34,934 nt of DNA. Source: Micrococcales bacterium. Its GTDB lineage: Bacteria; Actinomycetota; Actinomycetes; Actinomycetales; WQXJ01. Positions 22,736-30,988 of this stretch are shown here, in pieces. The stretch spans positions 1 to 34,934 of the forward strand of contig WQXJ01000025.1 of the NCBI GenBank assembly GCA_009784895.1. Reading direction: 5' to 3'. The stretch's first letter is position 1, and every line of letters begins with the position of its first letter. The notes below the pieces were generated by a model that did not search any database, was not told the DNA's origin, and was given only the letters and a program-made list of their open reading frames with translations. A program made the translations under genes and the position numbers.

Positions 22736-22757
22736 AAAGTGTTTGATAGCACTTTTT
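22736..22757 (+). terminator. Terminator-like hairpin in the crgA leader
   Basis: AAAGTG (22736-22741) and CACTTT (22750-22755) form a 6-bp stem directly followed by more T residues, in the stretch between the DUF881/crgA divergent promoters and the crgA ribosome-binding site (22771-22776). The stem is short and AT-rich, so activity is doubtful. Confidence 0.25.
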
Positions 22758-22784
22758 TCATTGTCGGCTGAAGGAGAACCTGCG

Positions 22785-23036
22785 GTGCCTGAGTCTCGCT
22801 CACGCAAGATCAAGAAGCGGAGTTACACCCCGCCGCCTCAATCGAAGTCGAAACCACCGTCGCCCGGGTGGTGGGTTCCCACAATGCTCACCGTCATGCT
22901 GGTCGGCTTCGCCTGGGTCATTGTCTTCTACATCAGCCAGGGCTCCTGGCCCATCCGGTCCATTGGCCAGTGGAACCTACTGATTGGGTTTGGCCTGGTA
23001 CTTGGTGGTTTTGGCATGACAGCCAACTGGCGCTAA
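22785..23036 (+). CDS. crgA: CrgA cell division protein
   Basis: An 83-residue membrane protein that in actinobacteria binds FtsZ, FtsQ, FtsI and CwsA and coordinates septal wall synthesis. The N terminus is basic (PESRSRKIKKRSYTPPPQSK). Two transmembrane helices follow (about 30-50, WVPTMLTVMLVGFAWVIVFY, and about 62-79, WNLLIGFGLVLGGFGMT), separated by the SQGSWPIRSIGQWN loop. It ends in NWR. The GTG at 22785 is used because AAGGAG lies 8 bases upstream and the product matches family length; a longer frame from 22743 lacks these. It is divergent from DUF881, as expected from synteny. Confidence 0.93.
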   Translation: MPESRSRKIKKRSYTPPPQSKSKPPSPGWWVPTMLTVMLVGFAWVIVFYISQGSWPIRSIGQWNLLIGFGLVLGGFGMTANWR

Positions 23037-23044
23037 GCCCCGCC

Positions 23045-23210
23045 TTCCCCAGGGTTGTCCACCACTGGGGAAAACTACAGCCATGTAGTTTGTATCTGGC
23101 TTGGTGGTTTCACCTAAGTTGAGTCAATAGCCTGGCCGTCCTATGCTACTGTCCACAGCGCTCTACCGGCTTGACCTGCGGATATGCGGTTTTCCACAGC
23201 TTTATCAACA
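23045..23210. other. Cluster of DnaA-box-like 9-mers (cluster B) between crgA and rhomboid
   Basis: This 229-bp convergent gap carries TTGTCCACC (23055-23063), CTGTCCACA (23149-23157), TTTTCCACA (23190-23198) and TTATCAACA (23202-23210). Each is one base from TTGTCCACA or TTATCCACA, all are on the plus strand, and the last two are 12 bases apart. The first lies in the loop of an 8-bp hairpin, TTCCCCAG (23045-23052) with CTGGGGAA (23065-23072). The resemblance to origin-type boxes is by sequence only. Confidence 0.5.
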
Positions 23211-23247
23211 GGCTGGCGACCGCGTACAAATTCAGGCGCCTAAACTG

Positions 23248-23266
23248 ATTGACCGTGGCGGTCAAT
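23248..23266 (-). terminator. Possible terminator of the cyclophilin-rhomboid operon
   Basis: A perfect 7-bp stem, ATTGACC (23248-23254) and GGTCAAT (23260-23266), with loop GTGGC touches the rhomboid stop codon. On the minus strand it is followed by CAGTTTAGG, only a weak T-rich stretch. Confidence 0.35.
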
Positions 23267-24120
23267 TACAGCGCCAGAGCCACCCAAAGCAGAATCAGAA
23301 CCGCCCCCCCGCCCAGACCGCCAGCCCAGGCCGCCACCTTTCGTTGCTGCGGCGGCGCATAGGCGTAGACCGCTGCCAGGGCGCTACCGGCTAACAGCCC
23401 GCCAACATGGGCCTGCCATGAGATATGGGCCACCAGCAGGCTGAAAACCAGGTTAAGCACAATGATGGTGGCAATACCGGTCATATCGCCGCCCAGCGAG
23501 CGCCGTAGCGCCAACAAGGCGCCGAAAAGGCCAAAAACCGCCCCTGAGGCGCCAATTGTCAAGGCCGGTTGGCCGCCACCGCCAAGGGTCACCAACTGCC
23601 ACCAGGCCAGAACGGCCATATTGCCCGCTACGGCGCTGACCAGTAGTAACACCACCATTCGGCCGCGACCGATGAGCATCTCGATGTTTGTGCCAACCAC
23701 CCACAGACACCACATGTTGAACAGCAGGTGCATGGGTGTGGCGTGGAGCAAGGCCGCCGTGATGAAAAGATATGGCTTGTCGCCAGCGGCCGGCGCCCAG
23801 AAACCAAAGTCGATGACCAACTGGCTGGTACTGGTACCGGTCACGGTCGAGCTGGCCATTTGGGCCACGTAGGCCACCAGACACAGCCCAATCGCCGTCA
23901 TAGTGGCCCAGGGCTTGGATTGGCTAATCGACACGCCCAGGACTGATTTTGCCGCTGGCCGGGCGGTTTGGGCTTGTCTAATGCAAGCCGGGCAGTGTAC
24001 GCCCACGGCCGCCGGGGTTTGGCAAGGCGGGCAGACCCGGGCCCCGCAGCGCTGGCATTGAACGTAGGCGATGCGGTCGGGGTGGAAAGCGCAAACCGGC
24101 TGGCCGCCTTGGGTGGTCAC
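23266..24120 (-). CDS. Rhomboid-family intramembrane serine protease with N-terminal zinc-ribbon-like region
   Basis: A 284-residue rhomboid protease that cleaves transmembrane substrates within the membrane. The N-terminal 50 residues hold eight metal-ligand-like Cys plus His (C..H, C..C, C..C, C..C, a B-box-like arrangement), typical of many actinobacterial rhomboids. The six-helix core shows HATPMHLLFNMW (His126, His131, Asn135), the nucleophile in GASG (Ser192) and the general base in WQAHVGG (His238). The GTG start overlaps the cyclophilin stop (GTGA), so the two genes are translationally coupled. This adjacency is common in actinobacteria; substrates are unknown. Confidence 0.93.
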   Translation of the reverse strand: MTTQGGQPVCAFHPDRIAYVQCQRCGARVCPPCQTPAAVGVHCPACIRQAQTARPAAKSVLGVSISQSKPWATMTAIGLCLVAYVAQMASSTVTGTSTSQLVIDFGFWAPAAGDKPYLFITAALLHATPMHLLFNMWCLWVVGTNIEMLIGRGRMVVLLLVSAVAGNMAVLAWWQLVTLGGGGQPALTIGASGAVFGLFGALLALRRSLGGDMTGIATIIVLNLVFSLLVAHISWQAHVGGLLAGSALAAVYAYAPPQQRKVAAWAGGLGGGAVLILLWVALAL

Positions 24121-24638
24121 GGGATGATGTCGACGGCCTCGATCATGACGTCATCAAGCGGCCTGTCGCGCCCGTCAGTTGGGCTAGAGGCGATTTTGTC
24201 CACTACCGCTTGCGAGGCTTCGTCGCTGACCTGACCAAAAATGGTGTGCTTGCCGAAAAGGTGCGGCGTTGGCCCCACCGTGATGAAGAACTGTGAGCCG
24301 TTGGTGCCGCGCCCGCCCCGCAGGCCGGCGTTGGCCATGGCCAAGACATAAGGCTGGGAGAAATTCAGCTGAGGATCAATTTCGTCATCAAAGTCGTAAC
24401 CCGGGCCGCCGGTGCCGTTGCCCAAAGGGTCACCACCCTGAATCATAAAACCGCTAATGACACGGTGGAAAACGGTTCCTGGGAAAAGTGGACGCTCGGC
24501 CAGGAGACCTGTATCCGGATCGGTCCACGGCTTTGACCCGTCCGCCAGACCAACAAAGTTAGCGACCGTTTCGGGGGCCGAGGCTTCGAATAGTTCGAGA
24601 TTGATTTCACCACTGGAGGTGTGAATTGTCGCTCGCAT
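24117..24638 (-). CDS. ppiA: Cyclophilin-type peptidyl-prolyl cis-trans isomerase
   Basis: A 173-residue cytosolic cyclophilin that speeds prolyl bond isomerisation. Family motifs are complete: FHRVISGFMIQGGDP (catalytic Arg in FHR), NGTGGPGYDF, ANAGLRGGRGTNGSQFFITVGPTPHLFGKHTIFGQV (Gln-Phe-Phe-Ile and the His in FGKHTIFG). The ATG at 24638 is preferred because GGGAGG lies 8 bases upstream and the product starts MRATIHTSSGEI as in relatives; an in-frame upstream ATG at 24677 lacks a ribosome-binding site. There is no signal peptide. It is the first gene of a two-gene operon with the rhomboid and the positional counterpart of mycobacterial ppiA. Confidence 0.95.
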   Translation of the reverse strand: MRATIHTSSGEINLELFEASAPETVANFVGLADGSKPWTDPDTGLLAERPLFPGTVFHRVISGFMIQGGDPLGNGTGGPGYDFDDEIDPQLNFSQPYVLAMANAGLRGGRGTNGSQFFITVGPTPHLFGKHTIFGQVSDEASQAVVDKIASSPTDGRDRPLDDVMIEAVDIIP

Positions 24639-24797
24639 CAAACCATCCTCCCATGCCAACTGCTGCCTGGTTGACAAGTCGGGCCAACACCGCCAAGGCC
24701 AGGTTGTTCACCAGGCCTGGGACCGGTGAACTAGCATGGAGTCAGTTCCGGGCACTGGCGCCGGCCAGGGCCGAACTTTGGACCAAAGGAGGCCGCG

Positions 24798-25463
24798 ATG
24801 GCTAGCAATGACAAAATAGCCGTTCAACTGTCCTCAACGGACTTCAAGCGCCTGGCCAGCGGCGCCCGTGAGGCCGTGGCTCAGGCAACCGAGCTGCTCA
24901 GGCAAAAGGCCGCGCCGCAGCTAGGAGCGGCCGTCGACTGGGCTTCGCCTAGAGCCCAGACAGCCTGGCATAAGGGCATGTCGGCGGCGGCACCGAAGGT
25001 GGCCGAGGCCGCAGCCATTTTGGGGCCAAAGGTTGACGACGCGCGCGATGTCATAGTCGAAAAGGCCCTGCCGGCCATAGTCGCAGCGGTCGACAACGCC
25101 GCCCGGGCGGCAGCTCAAGCGGTCGAACCGGCCAAACCCAAATCGCGCAAAGGCCGCAAACTCTTGGTTATCAGCGCCTTGCTGGCCGTCTTTGGCGCTG
25201 TTGTCTACGCCCTTTGGCGCCGCACCCAACCGCTAGAAGACCCCTGGGCAGAAGATGACTTCGAGTCCGGCGAAACCGCACCCGAAGAGAACCTGGCGGG
25301 CGCCGCTGGCGATGCCGCCGATGCCGTTGGCCAGGCCGCCGGTACAACGGTCAAAAAGGTGACCGAAGCGGCCAAAAAAGCCGCGGACGCCACCAAGAAG
25401 GCAGCCAAGCAACTAACCGAGCATGACAAGGCTGAGCCAGAAGAGGCCAAAGACGGCGAATAG
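24798..25463 (+). CDS. Hypothetical Ala/Lys-rich membrane protein (DUF5324-like)
   Basis: A 221-residue protein with no enzyme motif. Residues 1-115 are Ala-rich amphipathic helix, resembling apolipoprotein- or LEA-like repeats (AREAVAQATELLRQKAAPQLGAAV...). A basic KPKSRKGRK precedes a single transmembrane helix (about 122-140, LLVISALLAVFGAVVYALW). The C-terminal third is acidic, then Ala/Lys-rich (VTEAAKKAADATKKAAKQL). Similar proteins lie next to cyclophilin/rhomboid genes in other actinobacteria, as I recall. A GGAGG sits 6 bases before the ATG. It is divergent from ppiA. Function is unknown. Confidence 0.8.
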   Translation: MASNDKIAVQLSSTDFKRLASGAREAVAQATELLRQKAAPQLGAAVDWASPRAQTAWHKGMSAAAPKVAEAAAILGPKVDDARDVIVEKALPAIVAAVDNAARAAAQAVEPAKPKSRKGRKLLVISALLAVFGAVVYALWRRTQPLEDPWAEDDFESGETAPEENLAGAAGDAADAVGQAAGTTVKKVTEAAKKAADATKKAAKQLTEHDKAEPEEAKDGE

Positions 25464-25504
25464 CAAAGCCGCCGGTTTGGCCACAGCTCCATAGGGTTTG
25501 GAAT

Positions 25505-26398
25505 TCAGCGCCCTAGGGCTTGGCCGATGCCGCCGACCAGGGTTGGGCAGGCAAACTCGAAGCCAGCCCGGGTCAAGGCGGCCGGGACGGCCCGCTGAGA
25601 CGCTAGTAGCAGATCCGCAGCCGGGCCGGCAGCGGCGCGAACGGCCAGAGCCGGCGCCCATAGGCGGTTTGGCCTAGACAACTGCCGCGCCAGTTCCTCG
25701 ACGACTTGGCTTTGGCGAGCCGGGTTGGGACCGGTGAAGTTGACAGGGCCCTCCAACTGCGAATTGGTTAGGGCGAAGTCGACCGCACGGCAGTGGTCAA
25801 GAAGACCGATCCAAGGCCAGAACATCTGGCCGCTACCCAAGCGGGCGGCCAGACCCTTTTGGGTCAACAGGATCAGCGGCTGCAAACCGCCAGTTTTGGC
25901 CAAAACCAGTCCGGTGCGGGCCAAAACCACCCGCGTCGAGGTCCGAGCCGCGTCGGTGGCCGCCTCCCATTTGGCACAAAGACCGGCCAAGAAACCCTGC
26001 CCGCGAGGTGAGTTTTCGGTCAATACCGTCTCGCCGGCGTCACCGTAGTAGCCAGTGGCCGAGGCGCTAATCCAGACCGCCGGCGGGTTTGGACTGCGTC
26101 CAATGGCACGGGCCAGGGCCGCGGTCGAATCGAGCCTGGAGGCGATGATCTGGTTTCGGTAGGCCTTGGTCCACCACGGCTTGGCTAGCGGGCTACCGTT
26201 GAGCGAGATCACCGCCTGGGCCCAGTCACAAGCCTGGTCGGGGACCTGGTCAAGCCCAGGTTGCCAAGGCCAAACCAAGGGGTCGGCATCGGCCGGGTTA
26301 CCGCGCACCAGCCGGCCCACCTGATGCCCTAACTGTTCAAAGTGGCGGCGTAGCGCCGTGCCGATCAGGCCGGAAGCGCCGGTCAACAAGACCTTCAT
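25505..26398 (-). CDS. TIGR01777-family NAD(P)-binding epimerase
   Basis: A 297-residue short-chain dehydrogenase-like protein of the YfcH/TIGR01777 epimerase family. The N-terminal Rossmann motif TGASGLIGTALRR (residues 7-19) binds NAD(P). Family-specific features are LVRG, the 'VISLNGSPLAKPWWTKAYRNQI' segment, SASATGYYGD and the C-terminal DUF1731-like helix-rich end. The ATG at 26398 starts directly at MKVLLTGASG, and the open frame upstream is not conserved; no clear ribosome-binding site is visible. The true substrate of this family is not established to my knowledge. It lies convergent to the preceding hypothetical gene and downstream of the ABC permease on the same strand. Confidence 0.9.
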   Translation of the reverse strand: MKVLLTGASGLIGTALRRHFEQLGHQVGRLVRGNPADADPLVWPWQPGLDQVPDQACDWAQAVISLNGSPLAKPWWTKAYRNQIIASRLDSTAALARAIGRSPNPPAVWISASATGYYGDAGETVLTENSPRGQGFLAGLCAKWEAATDAARTSTRVVLARTGLVLAKTGGLQPLILLTQKGLAARLGSGQMFWPWIGLLDHCRAVDFALTNSQLEGPVNFTGPNPARQSQVVEELARQLSRPNRLWAPALAVRAAAGPAADLLLASQRAVPAALTRAGFEFACPTLVGGIGQALGR

Positions 26399-26475
26399 GG
26401 GGCACCATGCTAGGGGGCTGGCGAACAATTCCCGCCGGCCGCGGTCGCCCCCAGGCGGCGCTTTGGAACTTTGGG

Positions 26476-29052
26476 TTATTCGTAGCTGACTGCCTCCAGC
26501 ACCGGCAGGCGGGCGGCTCGGGCAGCTGGCCACAATGCGGCCACCATGCCAACCAAGGCCGCCACAACTAAGAGCCCGGCCAGGGCACCCCAGTTGATGA
26601 CCAGCGTGACCAGACCAATATCCGCAAAGACGGTGGGCAGGGCGGCGGCCAGTCCGGTGCCCAGCGCCAAGCCCAGCACGGTCCCAAAGACTGCGATCAA
26701 AACGCCCTCAATTACCGTGATTAGAGCCAATTGGCTCCGACCCAGACCAACTGCGCGCATTAGTCCAATCTCACGGGTACGTTCCATCACTGACAAGGCC
26801 AGGGTGTTGATAATGCCGAGCACCGCAATCACTACCGACAAGGCCAGCAGGGCGTAGATCATATTGAGCATCTGAGTGGCCTGGTTGGCGATGGAATCGG
26901 AAAACTCTGCCCGGTCCATAACCGTCAGGGTCAAATAAGGCTCGACAGCCTGATTGAGGGACTGGTGAACCAGGTCCAATGATGCGCCCGGTTCGAGTTT
27001 GACGGCGACTTGGGCCACCTGATTGATCTGTTCCCAGGCCACCGGGTCGAACAACGGTTCGATCAAATCCAGCGGCAGCATCACATCAATGCTTAAAGCC
27101 GGGGTGTCGAAAATCATGCCGATGGTCTGGTCGAGCTCAACCTCAAACGGGGTCTTGGGGGCCAGGACAAGTTTGATTGGGTCGCCCACCTTGAAACCGG
27201 CGCTGGCGGCGTAGGACTTCGAAACCGAGGCGGAGTCTGCCGCAGCTGCAATACTGCCTTCAAACTTGTCCAAAGTCAGGATGGCTTCCCAGGAGTCGTT
27301 GGGGCCGTTGCCCAACTCGATGTCTTCTAGCTCGCCCGTGTCGACCTGGGCTGGCACCCAGCCCAGCGGGTAGGCCTTGGCGCCGTCGGTCTGATCGATT
27401 TGTTTGATGGCGCCTAGCGGGACCGGGGCATAACTCAGGTCCTGAACCATGAAATCGGCGTTCATTTGGGAGTCGAGCAGATCGCCAATCGAAGCGTTGG
27501 TCGAGGCGGCCATGACGGTGGTGGCGCCAACCAGGGCCGTGCCGATTAGCAGGGCCGCAGCCGTGTTGGCGGTGCGGCGCGGGTTGCGCACAACGCCGCG
27601 CCGGGCCATCTTGCCAAAGGGCTTCAGCAGCACCACAAAGGGCCAGGCCAAGACTCGGGTCAGGGCCGGGGCCAGAGCCGGTGAGGCCGCCGTCAGGCCT
27701 AGCAACAATGCGGCCGCCCCAACGCCCAAAGCCGGTCCGCCATCGGTGCCTTGGCGCAAGGCCACAATCACCAAGACCAGGCCCACCACCATCAGGCCTA
27801 GCCCAATCCAGGAACGAACCTTATCCGAACGCTGGGTTTGAACCACGCCTTGGCGCATGGCGTCGACCGGCGGCACTTTTGAGGCCCGCCAGGCTGGTAG
27901 GGCCGCCGCCAAACAAGCCGTGGCTACACCCAGCACCACCGGGATGGCGATTCCGCCCAGTGTCACCGGCAGCGCGCCTGACAGAGTCATACCTATCGAG
28001 GTGAAAAAGCGTTTGATCAGTGTCAGCAGGCCAAAACCGCCGGCTAGTCCCAGCGCCGCACCAATTAGGCCAACAATGGCGGCCTGCCCCACAAACGAGG
28101 CGAAAACCTGGCGTGGGGAGGCCCCCAGCGCCCTAATAACAGCCGTCTCACGTTCTCGCTGCCGGGCCACCATGGCGAAAGTGTTGGCGATGATGAACGA
28201 TCCAACGAACAGGGCGATAGCCGCGAAGACCAGCAAGAAGGTGTTAACGAAACCGAGAATCTGGTCGATCGACTGCTTCGAGGCGGCCCGCATGTCATCA
28301 GCCGGGATGGCCGCCACCCCAGCCGGCAGGACTGCCTTGACCGCCTTTGTGACCTGGTCGACTGAGTAGTCGCCTTGGGCCCAAATGGTCATCGATTCGG
28401 TTGTGCCGGCCGGGGCGAAGGCCGCCTGGGCCGCCTCCCTTGACAGGCCAACTAGCACCGCGCCGGCGAAGGCGGTCTCCTCGTCAGGCGCCAAGATTCC
28501 GGTGACGGTGACCTGCCTGGGTTCTTGCCCCAGCACCACGGTGGTGGTATCCCCTCTTGCCAAACCGGCTCGCTCGGCTGTGGCGGACTCTAAGACGATT
28601 TGGTTTTCGCCGGCAGGGTATTGGCCCTGAATCGACCAGTTGACGTAGGGTTCCTCGCCCGGATCGACAGCGAAGGCGGATGAGGGCGCCCCGCCCCCGG
28701 CCATACCGGCCGGATTGACCGGCTGCCCGTCCTTACCCAGTAGCACAATTGGCCCGCCCAGGTTGGCCCGAGTCCAGGCCACGCCTTCGACCTTGGCGAC
28801 GTCTTGGGCCAATGAAAGGGGTACCTGCCCTTGGAGGACTCCTAGCGCGATATCGGGCACTTCTCCGGTATCGACGATGACGTAAATGTCGCCGTCGATT
28901 GACGTGGTAATGATCCCGTCGAAGGTGGAAGAAAGCATCGCCCGCATGGCGTAGGTGCCAGTGACGAACGACACGCCTAGTACTACCGCCAGGATCGACA
29001 TCAAAAACCGGACCGGATGCAGGCGCACATCGCGCCAGGCCAAGCGCAGCAT
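26476..29052 (-). CDS. ABC transporter permease, FtsX/MacB type with two FtsX modules
   Basis: An 858-residue permease with the architecture of two fused MacB/FtsX units. An N-terminal helix (about 15-35) is followed by a first extracytoplasmic MacB-like domain (about 40-250), then a three-helix FtsX region beginning 'FVNTFLLVFAAIALFVGSFIIANTFAMVARQRERETAVIRALGASPRQV', additional helices, and a second periplasmic-type domain. A second FtsX region follows with 'LSVVIAVLGIINTLALSVMERTREIGLMRAVGLGRSQL', and the protein ends WPAARAARLPVLEAVSYE. Such permeases work with a cytosolic ATPase as mechanotransmitters or exporters of lipids, peptides or antibiotics. The ATG at 29052 lies one base after the ATPase stop (TGACATG); the open frame running further upstream overlaps the ATPase gene and is not real. 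Confidence 0.93.
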   Translation of the reverse strand: MLRLAWRDVRLHPVRFLMSILAVVLGVSFVTGTYAMRAMLSSTFDGIITTSIDGDIYVIVDTGEVPDIALGVLQGQVPLSLAQDVAKVEGVAWTRANLGGPIVLLGKDGQPVNPAGMAGGGAPSSAFAVDPGEEPYVNWSIQGQYPAGENQIVLESATAERAGLARGDTTTVVLGQEPRQVTVTGILAPDEETAFAGAVLVGLSREAAQAAFAPAGTTESMTIWAQGDYSVDQVTKAVKAVLPAGVAAIPADDMRAASKQSIDQILGFVNTFLLVFAAIALFVGSFIIANTFAMVARQRERETAVIRALGASPRQVFASFVGQAAIVGLIGAALGLAGGFGLLTLIKRFFTSIGMTLSGALPVTLGGIAIPVVLGVATACLAAALPAWRASKVPPVDAMRQGVVQTQRSDKVRSWIGLGLMVVGLVLVIVALRQGTDGGPALGVGAAALLLGLTAASPALAPALTRVLAWPFVVLLKPFGKMARRGVVRNPRRTANTAAALLIGTALVGATTVMAASTNASIGDLLDSQMNADFMVQDLSYAPVPLGAIKQIDQTDGAKAYPLGWVPAQVDTGELEDIELGNGPNDSWEAILTLDKFEGSIAAAADSASVSKSYAASAGFKVGDPIKLVLAPKTPFEVELDQTIGMIFDTPALSIDVMLPLDLIEPLFDPVAWEQINQVAQVAVKLEPGASLDLVHQSLNQAVEPYLTLTVMDRAEFSDSIANQATQMLNMIYALLALSVVIAVLGIINTLALSVMERTREIGLMRAVGLGRSQLALITVIEGVLIAVFGTVLGLALGTGLAAALPTVFADIGLVTLVINWGALAGLLVVAALVGMVAALWPAARAARLPVLEAVSYE

Positions 29053-29053
29053 G

Positions 29054-29974
29054 TCAGGCTTCCTTGGTGGTGCTGGCCAGCTGGCCGTGGCCCGCGCCGG
29101 CCGCACCGGCCGCACCGGCCGCTTGGCTGGGCAGGCCATTGGTGTTGCCGTTGCCGTTACCAGCGGCCGCCAGGCGGATGGCGCGCAGGGCCACCTCAAT
29201 TTCGTCTTGACTGGGGTGGGCCAATTCGCCAGCCACTTTTCCATCAGCCAGGAAGACGACTCGTTCGGCGTAAGCTGCCGCCGCCGCATCATGCGTCACC
29301 ATTACCAGCGACTGGCCAAACTCGCGCCAGCACCGCTGCAACAGCCTCATGACCTCACGCGAAGTGGTTGAATCCAGGTTCCCTGTCGGTTCGTCGGCAA
29401 AGACAATCTCCGGCCGTGTCACCAAAGCCCGGGCGCAAGCCACCCTCTGCTGCTGACCACCAGATAGCTCGGCTGGTTTATGGGTCAACCGGTCGGATAA
29501 GCCCAATACCCCGGTAATGGTGTTAAGCCAAGTCTCTTCGACGCTACGGTGGGCCAATTCCAACGGCAAGGTGATGTTCTCCAACGCCGTCAGCGAGGCC
29601 ACCAGATTGTAAGCCTGGAAGACAAAACCAATTTGGGTTCGTCGCAGTTTCGTCAGCGATCGTTCCGACATTCCCGAAATCATCTGGTCACCAAGCCGAA
29701 CGGTGCCGGAAGTCGGTCGATCCAAACCGGCCATGCAGTGCATTAGGGTCGATTTACCAGAACCTGACGGCCCCATAATGGCCGTGAATTGGCCCCGGTC
29801 GAAATCCAGGTCAACGCCGCGTAGCGCCCTAACCGCGGCTTCGCCTTGGCCATAAACCTTGGTTAGACCGGCAGCGCTGGCCAGTACCTGCCGCTGGGAG
29901 ACGGCTGGTGGACCGGAGGAGGTGAGGGCCGCATTTTCTATTGTGTTGTGGGACTGGTTTGCCATAACTGCCAT
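29054..29974 (-). CDS. ABC transporter ATP-binding protein, MacB/LolD type
   Basis: A 306-residue ATPase partner of the adjacent permease. Walker A GPSGSGKST is at 68-76, the Q-loop at 120, signature LSGGQQQR at 170-177, Walker B VFADE at 191-195 and switch His228. The spacing and the PLELAHRS... region match the MacB/LolD group. The C-terminal ~50 residues are low-complexity (GNGNGNTNG, then AAGAAGAAG encoded by a short GC-rich tandem repeat near 29098-29125), beyond the usual domain end. ATGs at 29974 and 29965 are both possible, and no ribosome-binding site stands out. The export substrate cannot be deduced, and no regulator gene is adjacent. Confidence 0.94.
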   Translation of the reverse strand: MAVMANQSHNTIENAALTSSGPPAVSQRQVLASAAGLTKVYGQGEAAVRALRGVDLDFDRGQFTAIMGPSGSGKSTLMHCMAGLDRPTSGTVRLGDQMISGMSERSLTKLRRTQIGFVFQAYNLVASLTALENITLPLELAHRSVEETWLNTITGVLGLSDRLTHKPAELSGGQQQRVACARALVTRPEIVFADEPTGNLDSTTSREVMRLLQRCWREFGQSLVMVTHDAAAAAYAERVVFLADGKVAGELAHPSQDEIEVALRAIRLAAAGNGNGNTNGLPSQAAGAAGAAGAGHGQLASTTKEA

Positions 29975-30023
29975 TCTGGCGCCTCAGCTGTTGGCAAAGT
30001 GCCTGGCTCAACCCCTGGGTTTT

Positions 30024-30194
30024 CCCTGAATCGACCCTTAGTCGGCTCAGGGGATGGCACTGATCGACCTAGGGGACTGGTGTTCAACACCAGTCCCCTA
30101 GGCCACAGACGATGCTTGCCACCGCGTTTTCGCAGGTGGCGCTCGCGCCACCTTGCGTGCAACCCGGCCGGGGCGTGGTTATTCACCACGCCCC
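30024..30194. promoter_or_regulatory. Hairpin-rich spacer upstream of the ABC transporter operon
   Basis: The 324-bp gap 29975-30298 has no credible gene but holds at least four self-complementary elements. CCCTGA / TCAGGG (30024-30052) has an inner GAC / GTC. A perfect palindrome has 17-base arms around one central C (30068-30102; left arm CCTAGGGGACTGGTGTT). AGGTGGCG / CGCCACCT pairs with a CTCG loop (30134-30153). A perfect 10-bp stem, GGGGCGTGGT / ACCACGCCCC, has loop TATTC (30170-30194). The elements could act as an operator, as terminators for the upstream phosphodiesterase gene, or as a structured RNA; sequence alone does not decide. Confidence 0.6.
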
Positions 30195-30298
30195 TAGTTG
30201 GGCCCTCCATGGCAAAGTGAACCTGGTTCCATTCAGTCAGGTGTGGTTGCGCCAATTTCTGACTCGCAGCATGGATCAGGCCAGGCCCTCGGTTTGGC

Positions 30299-30898
30299 CT
30301 ACGCCAGTTCGCCGCTAGCCCCAGTCGGTTTGGGCAAAACCCCCAGCTGGGCTCGCCCTAGTGGAGTGTAAAGCGAGCGGCCGCCGCGGCCTTGACCCAG
30401 ATCGGAACGCATCAACACAACCTCGCCAATGCTCCATTCAGGACCGCGGTAGATCGACATGGCCGTCATTACCTCTTCCAACACCTGGTCTCTGCCGCGG
30501 TCCCGGCGGCTGCGGCGGCTGCGGCGGGCAATGGTCAGGTGGGGCCGGTGGGTTGGGTTGTCCGGCCGCGGCTCAGGCCCAAGCCTGGTCAAGGCGGCCA
30601 TCAGCCGGGTCAGCTCTTTGACCTGGCCGCCCAGGCCAATCCAGGCCGTAGTTCCCCTGAACCAACCAGAGCCCGACAGGTGAACGGTCATGGCTGCCAG
30701 CCCAGCCACAGCCTCGGCCAAGGCTCCTGCCAAAAGCTGCGCTGCGGCATCGGGCGCCTCCCCGTAAAAGGCCAAGGTGATATGCCAATTCTCCAGCGGA
30801 ATGAGGGCGCGGCCGGCTTCAGGCAGATGCGGCGCCAAGGCTCCGGCCAGGTGGCTAGAGACCGGTTCAGGTAGCTCGGCCGCGGCGAATAGTCGCAT
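30299..30898 (-). CDS. thpR: RNA 2',3'-cyclic phosphodiesterase (LigT/ThpR family)
   Basis: A 199-residue 2H-phosphoesterase. The two catalytic His-x-Thr motifs are present: HITL (WHITLAFYGE, about residues 39-42) and HLTI (HRPHLTIARR, about 119-122). The N terminus MRLFAAAELPEPV is typical of ThpR. The enzyme opens 2',3'-cyclic phosphate RNA ends, historically called 2'-5' RNA ligase. Length is normal. The central loop after the second motif is very Arg-rich (RRSRRSRRDRGR). The ATG has no obvious Shine-Dalgarno. It is on the same strand as the downstream ABC operon but separated from it by the hairpin-rich spacer. Confidence 0.9.
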   Translation of the reverse strand: MRLFAAAELPEPVSSHLAGALAPHLPEAGRALIPLENWHITLAFYGEAPDAAAQLLAGALAEAVAGLAAMTVHLSGSGWFRGTTAWIGLGGQVKELTRLMAALTRLGPEPRPDNPTHRPHLTIARRSRRSRRDRGRDQVLEEVMTAMSIYRGPEWSIGEVVLMRSDLGQGRGGRSLYTPLGRAQLGVLPKPTGASGELA

Positions 30899-30988
30899 GT
30901 GATTATTCTGGCCGCACCACCGAGCCCCGGTGTACTTGTCCGCGCCGGTTTGGCCAAACCGAGCGGGCCGCTTGGCTGGCGGCGGCCG

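Noticed and set aside
29117-29292. N-terminal 80-codon extension of the FtsX permease reading into the ATPase gene
   Set aside because: It overlaps the well-conserved ATPase coding sequence in another frame; the ATG at 29052, one base after the ATPase stop, begins the conserved permease sequence.
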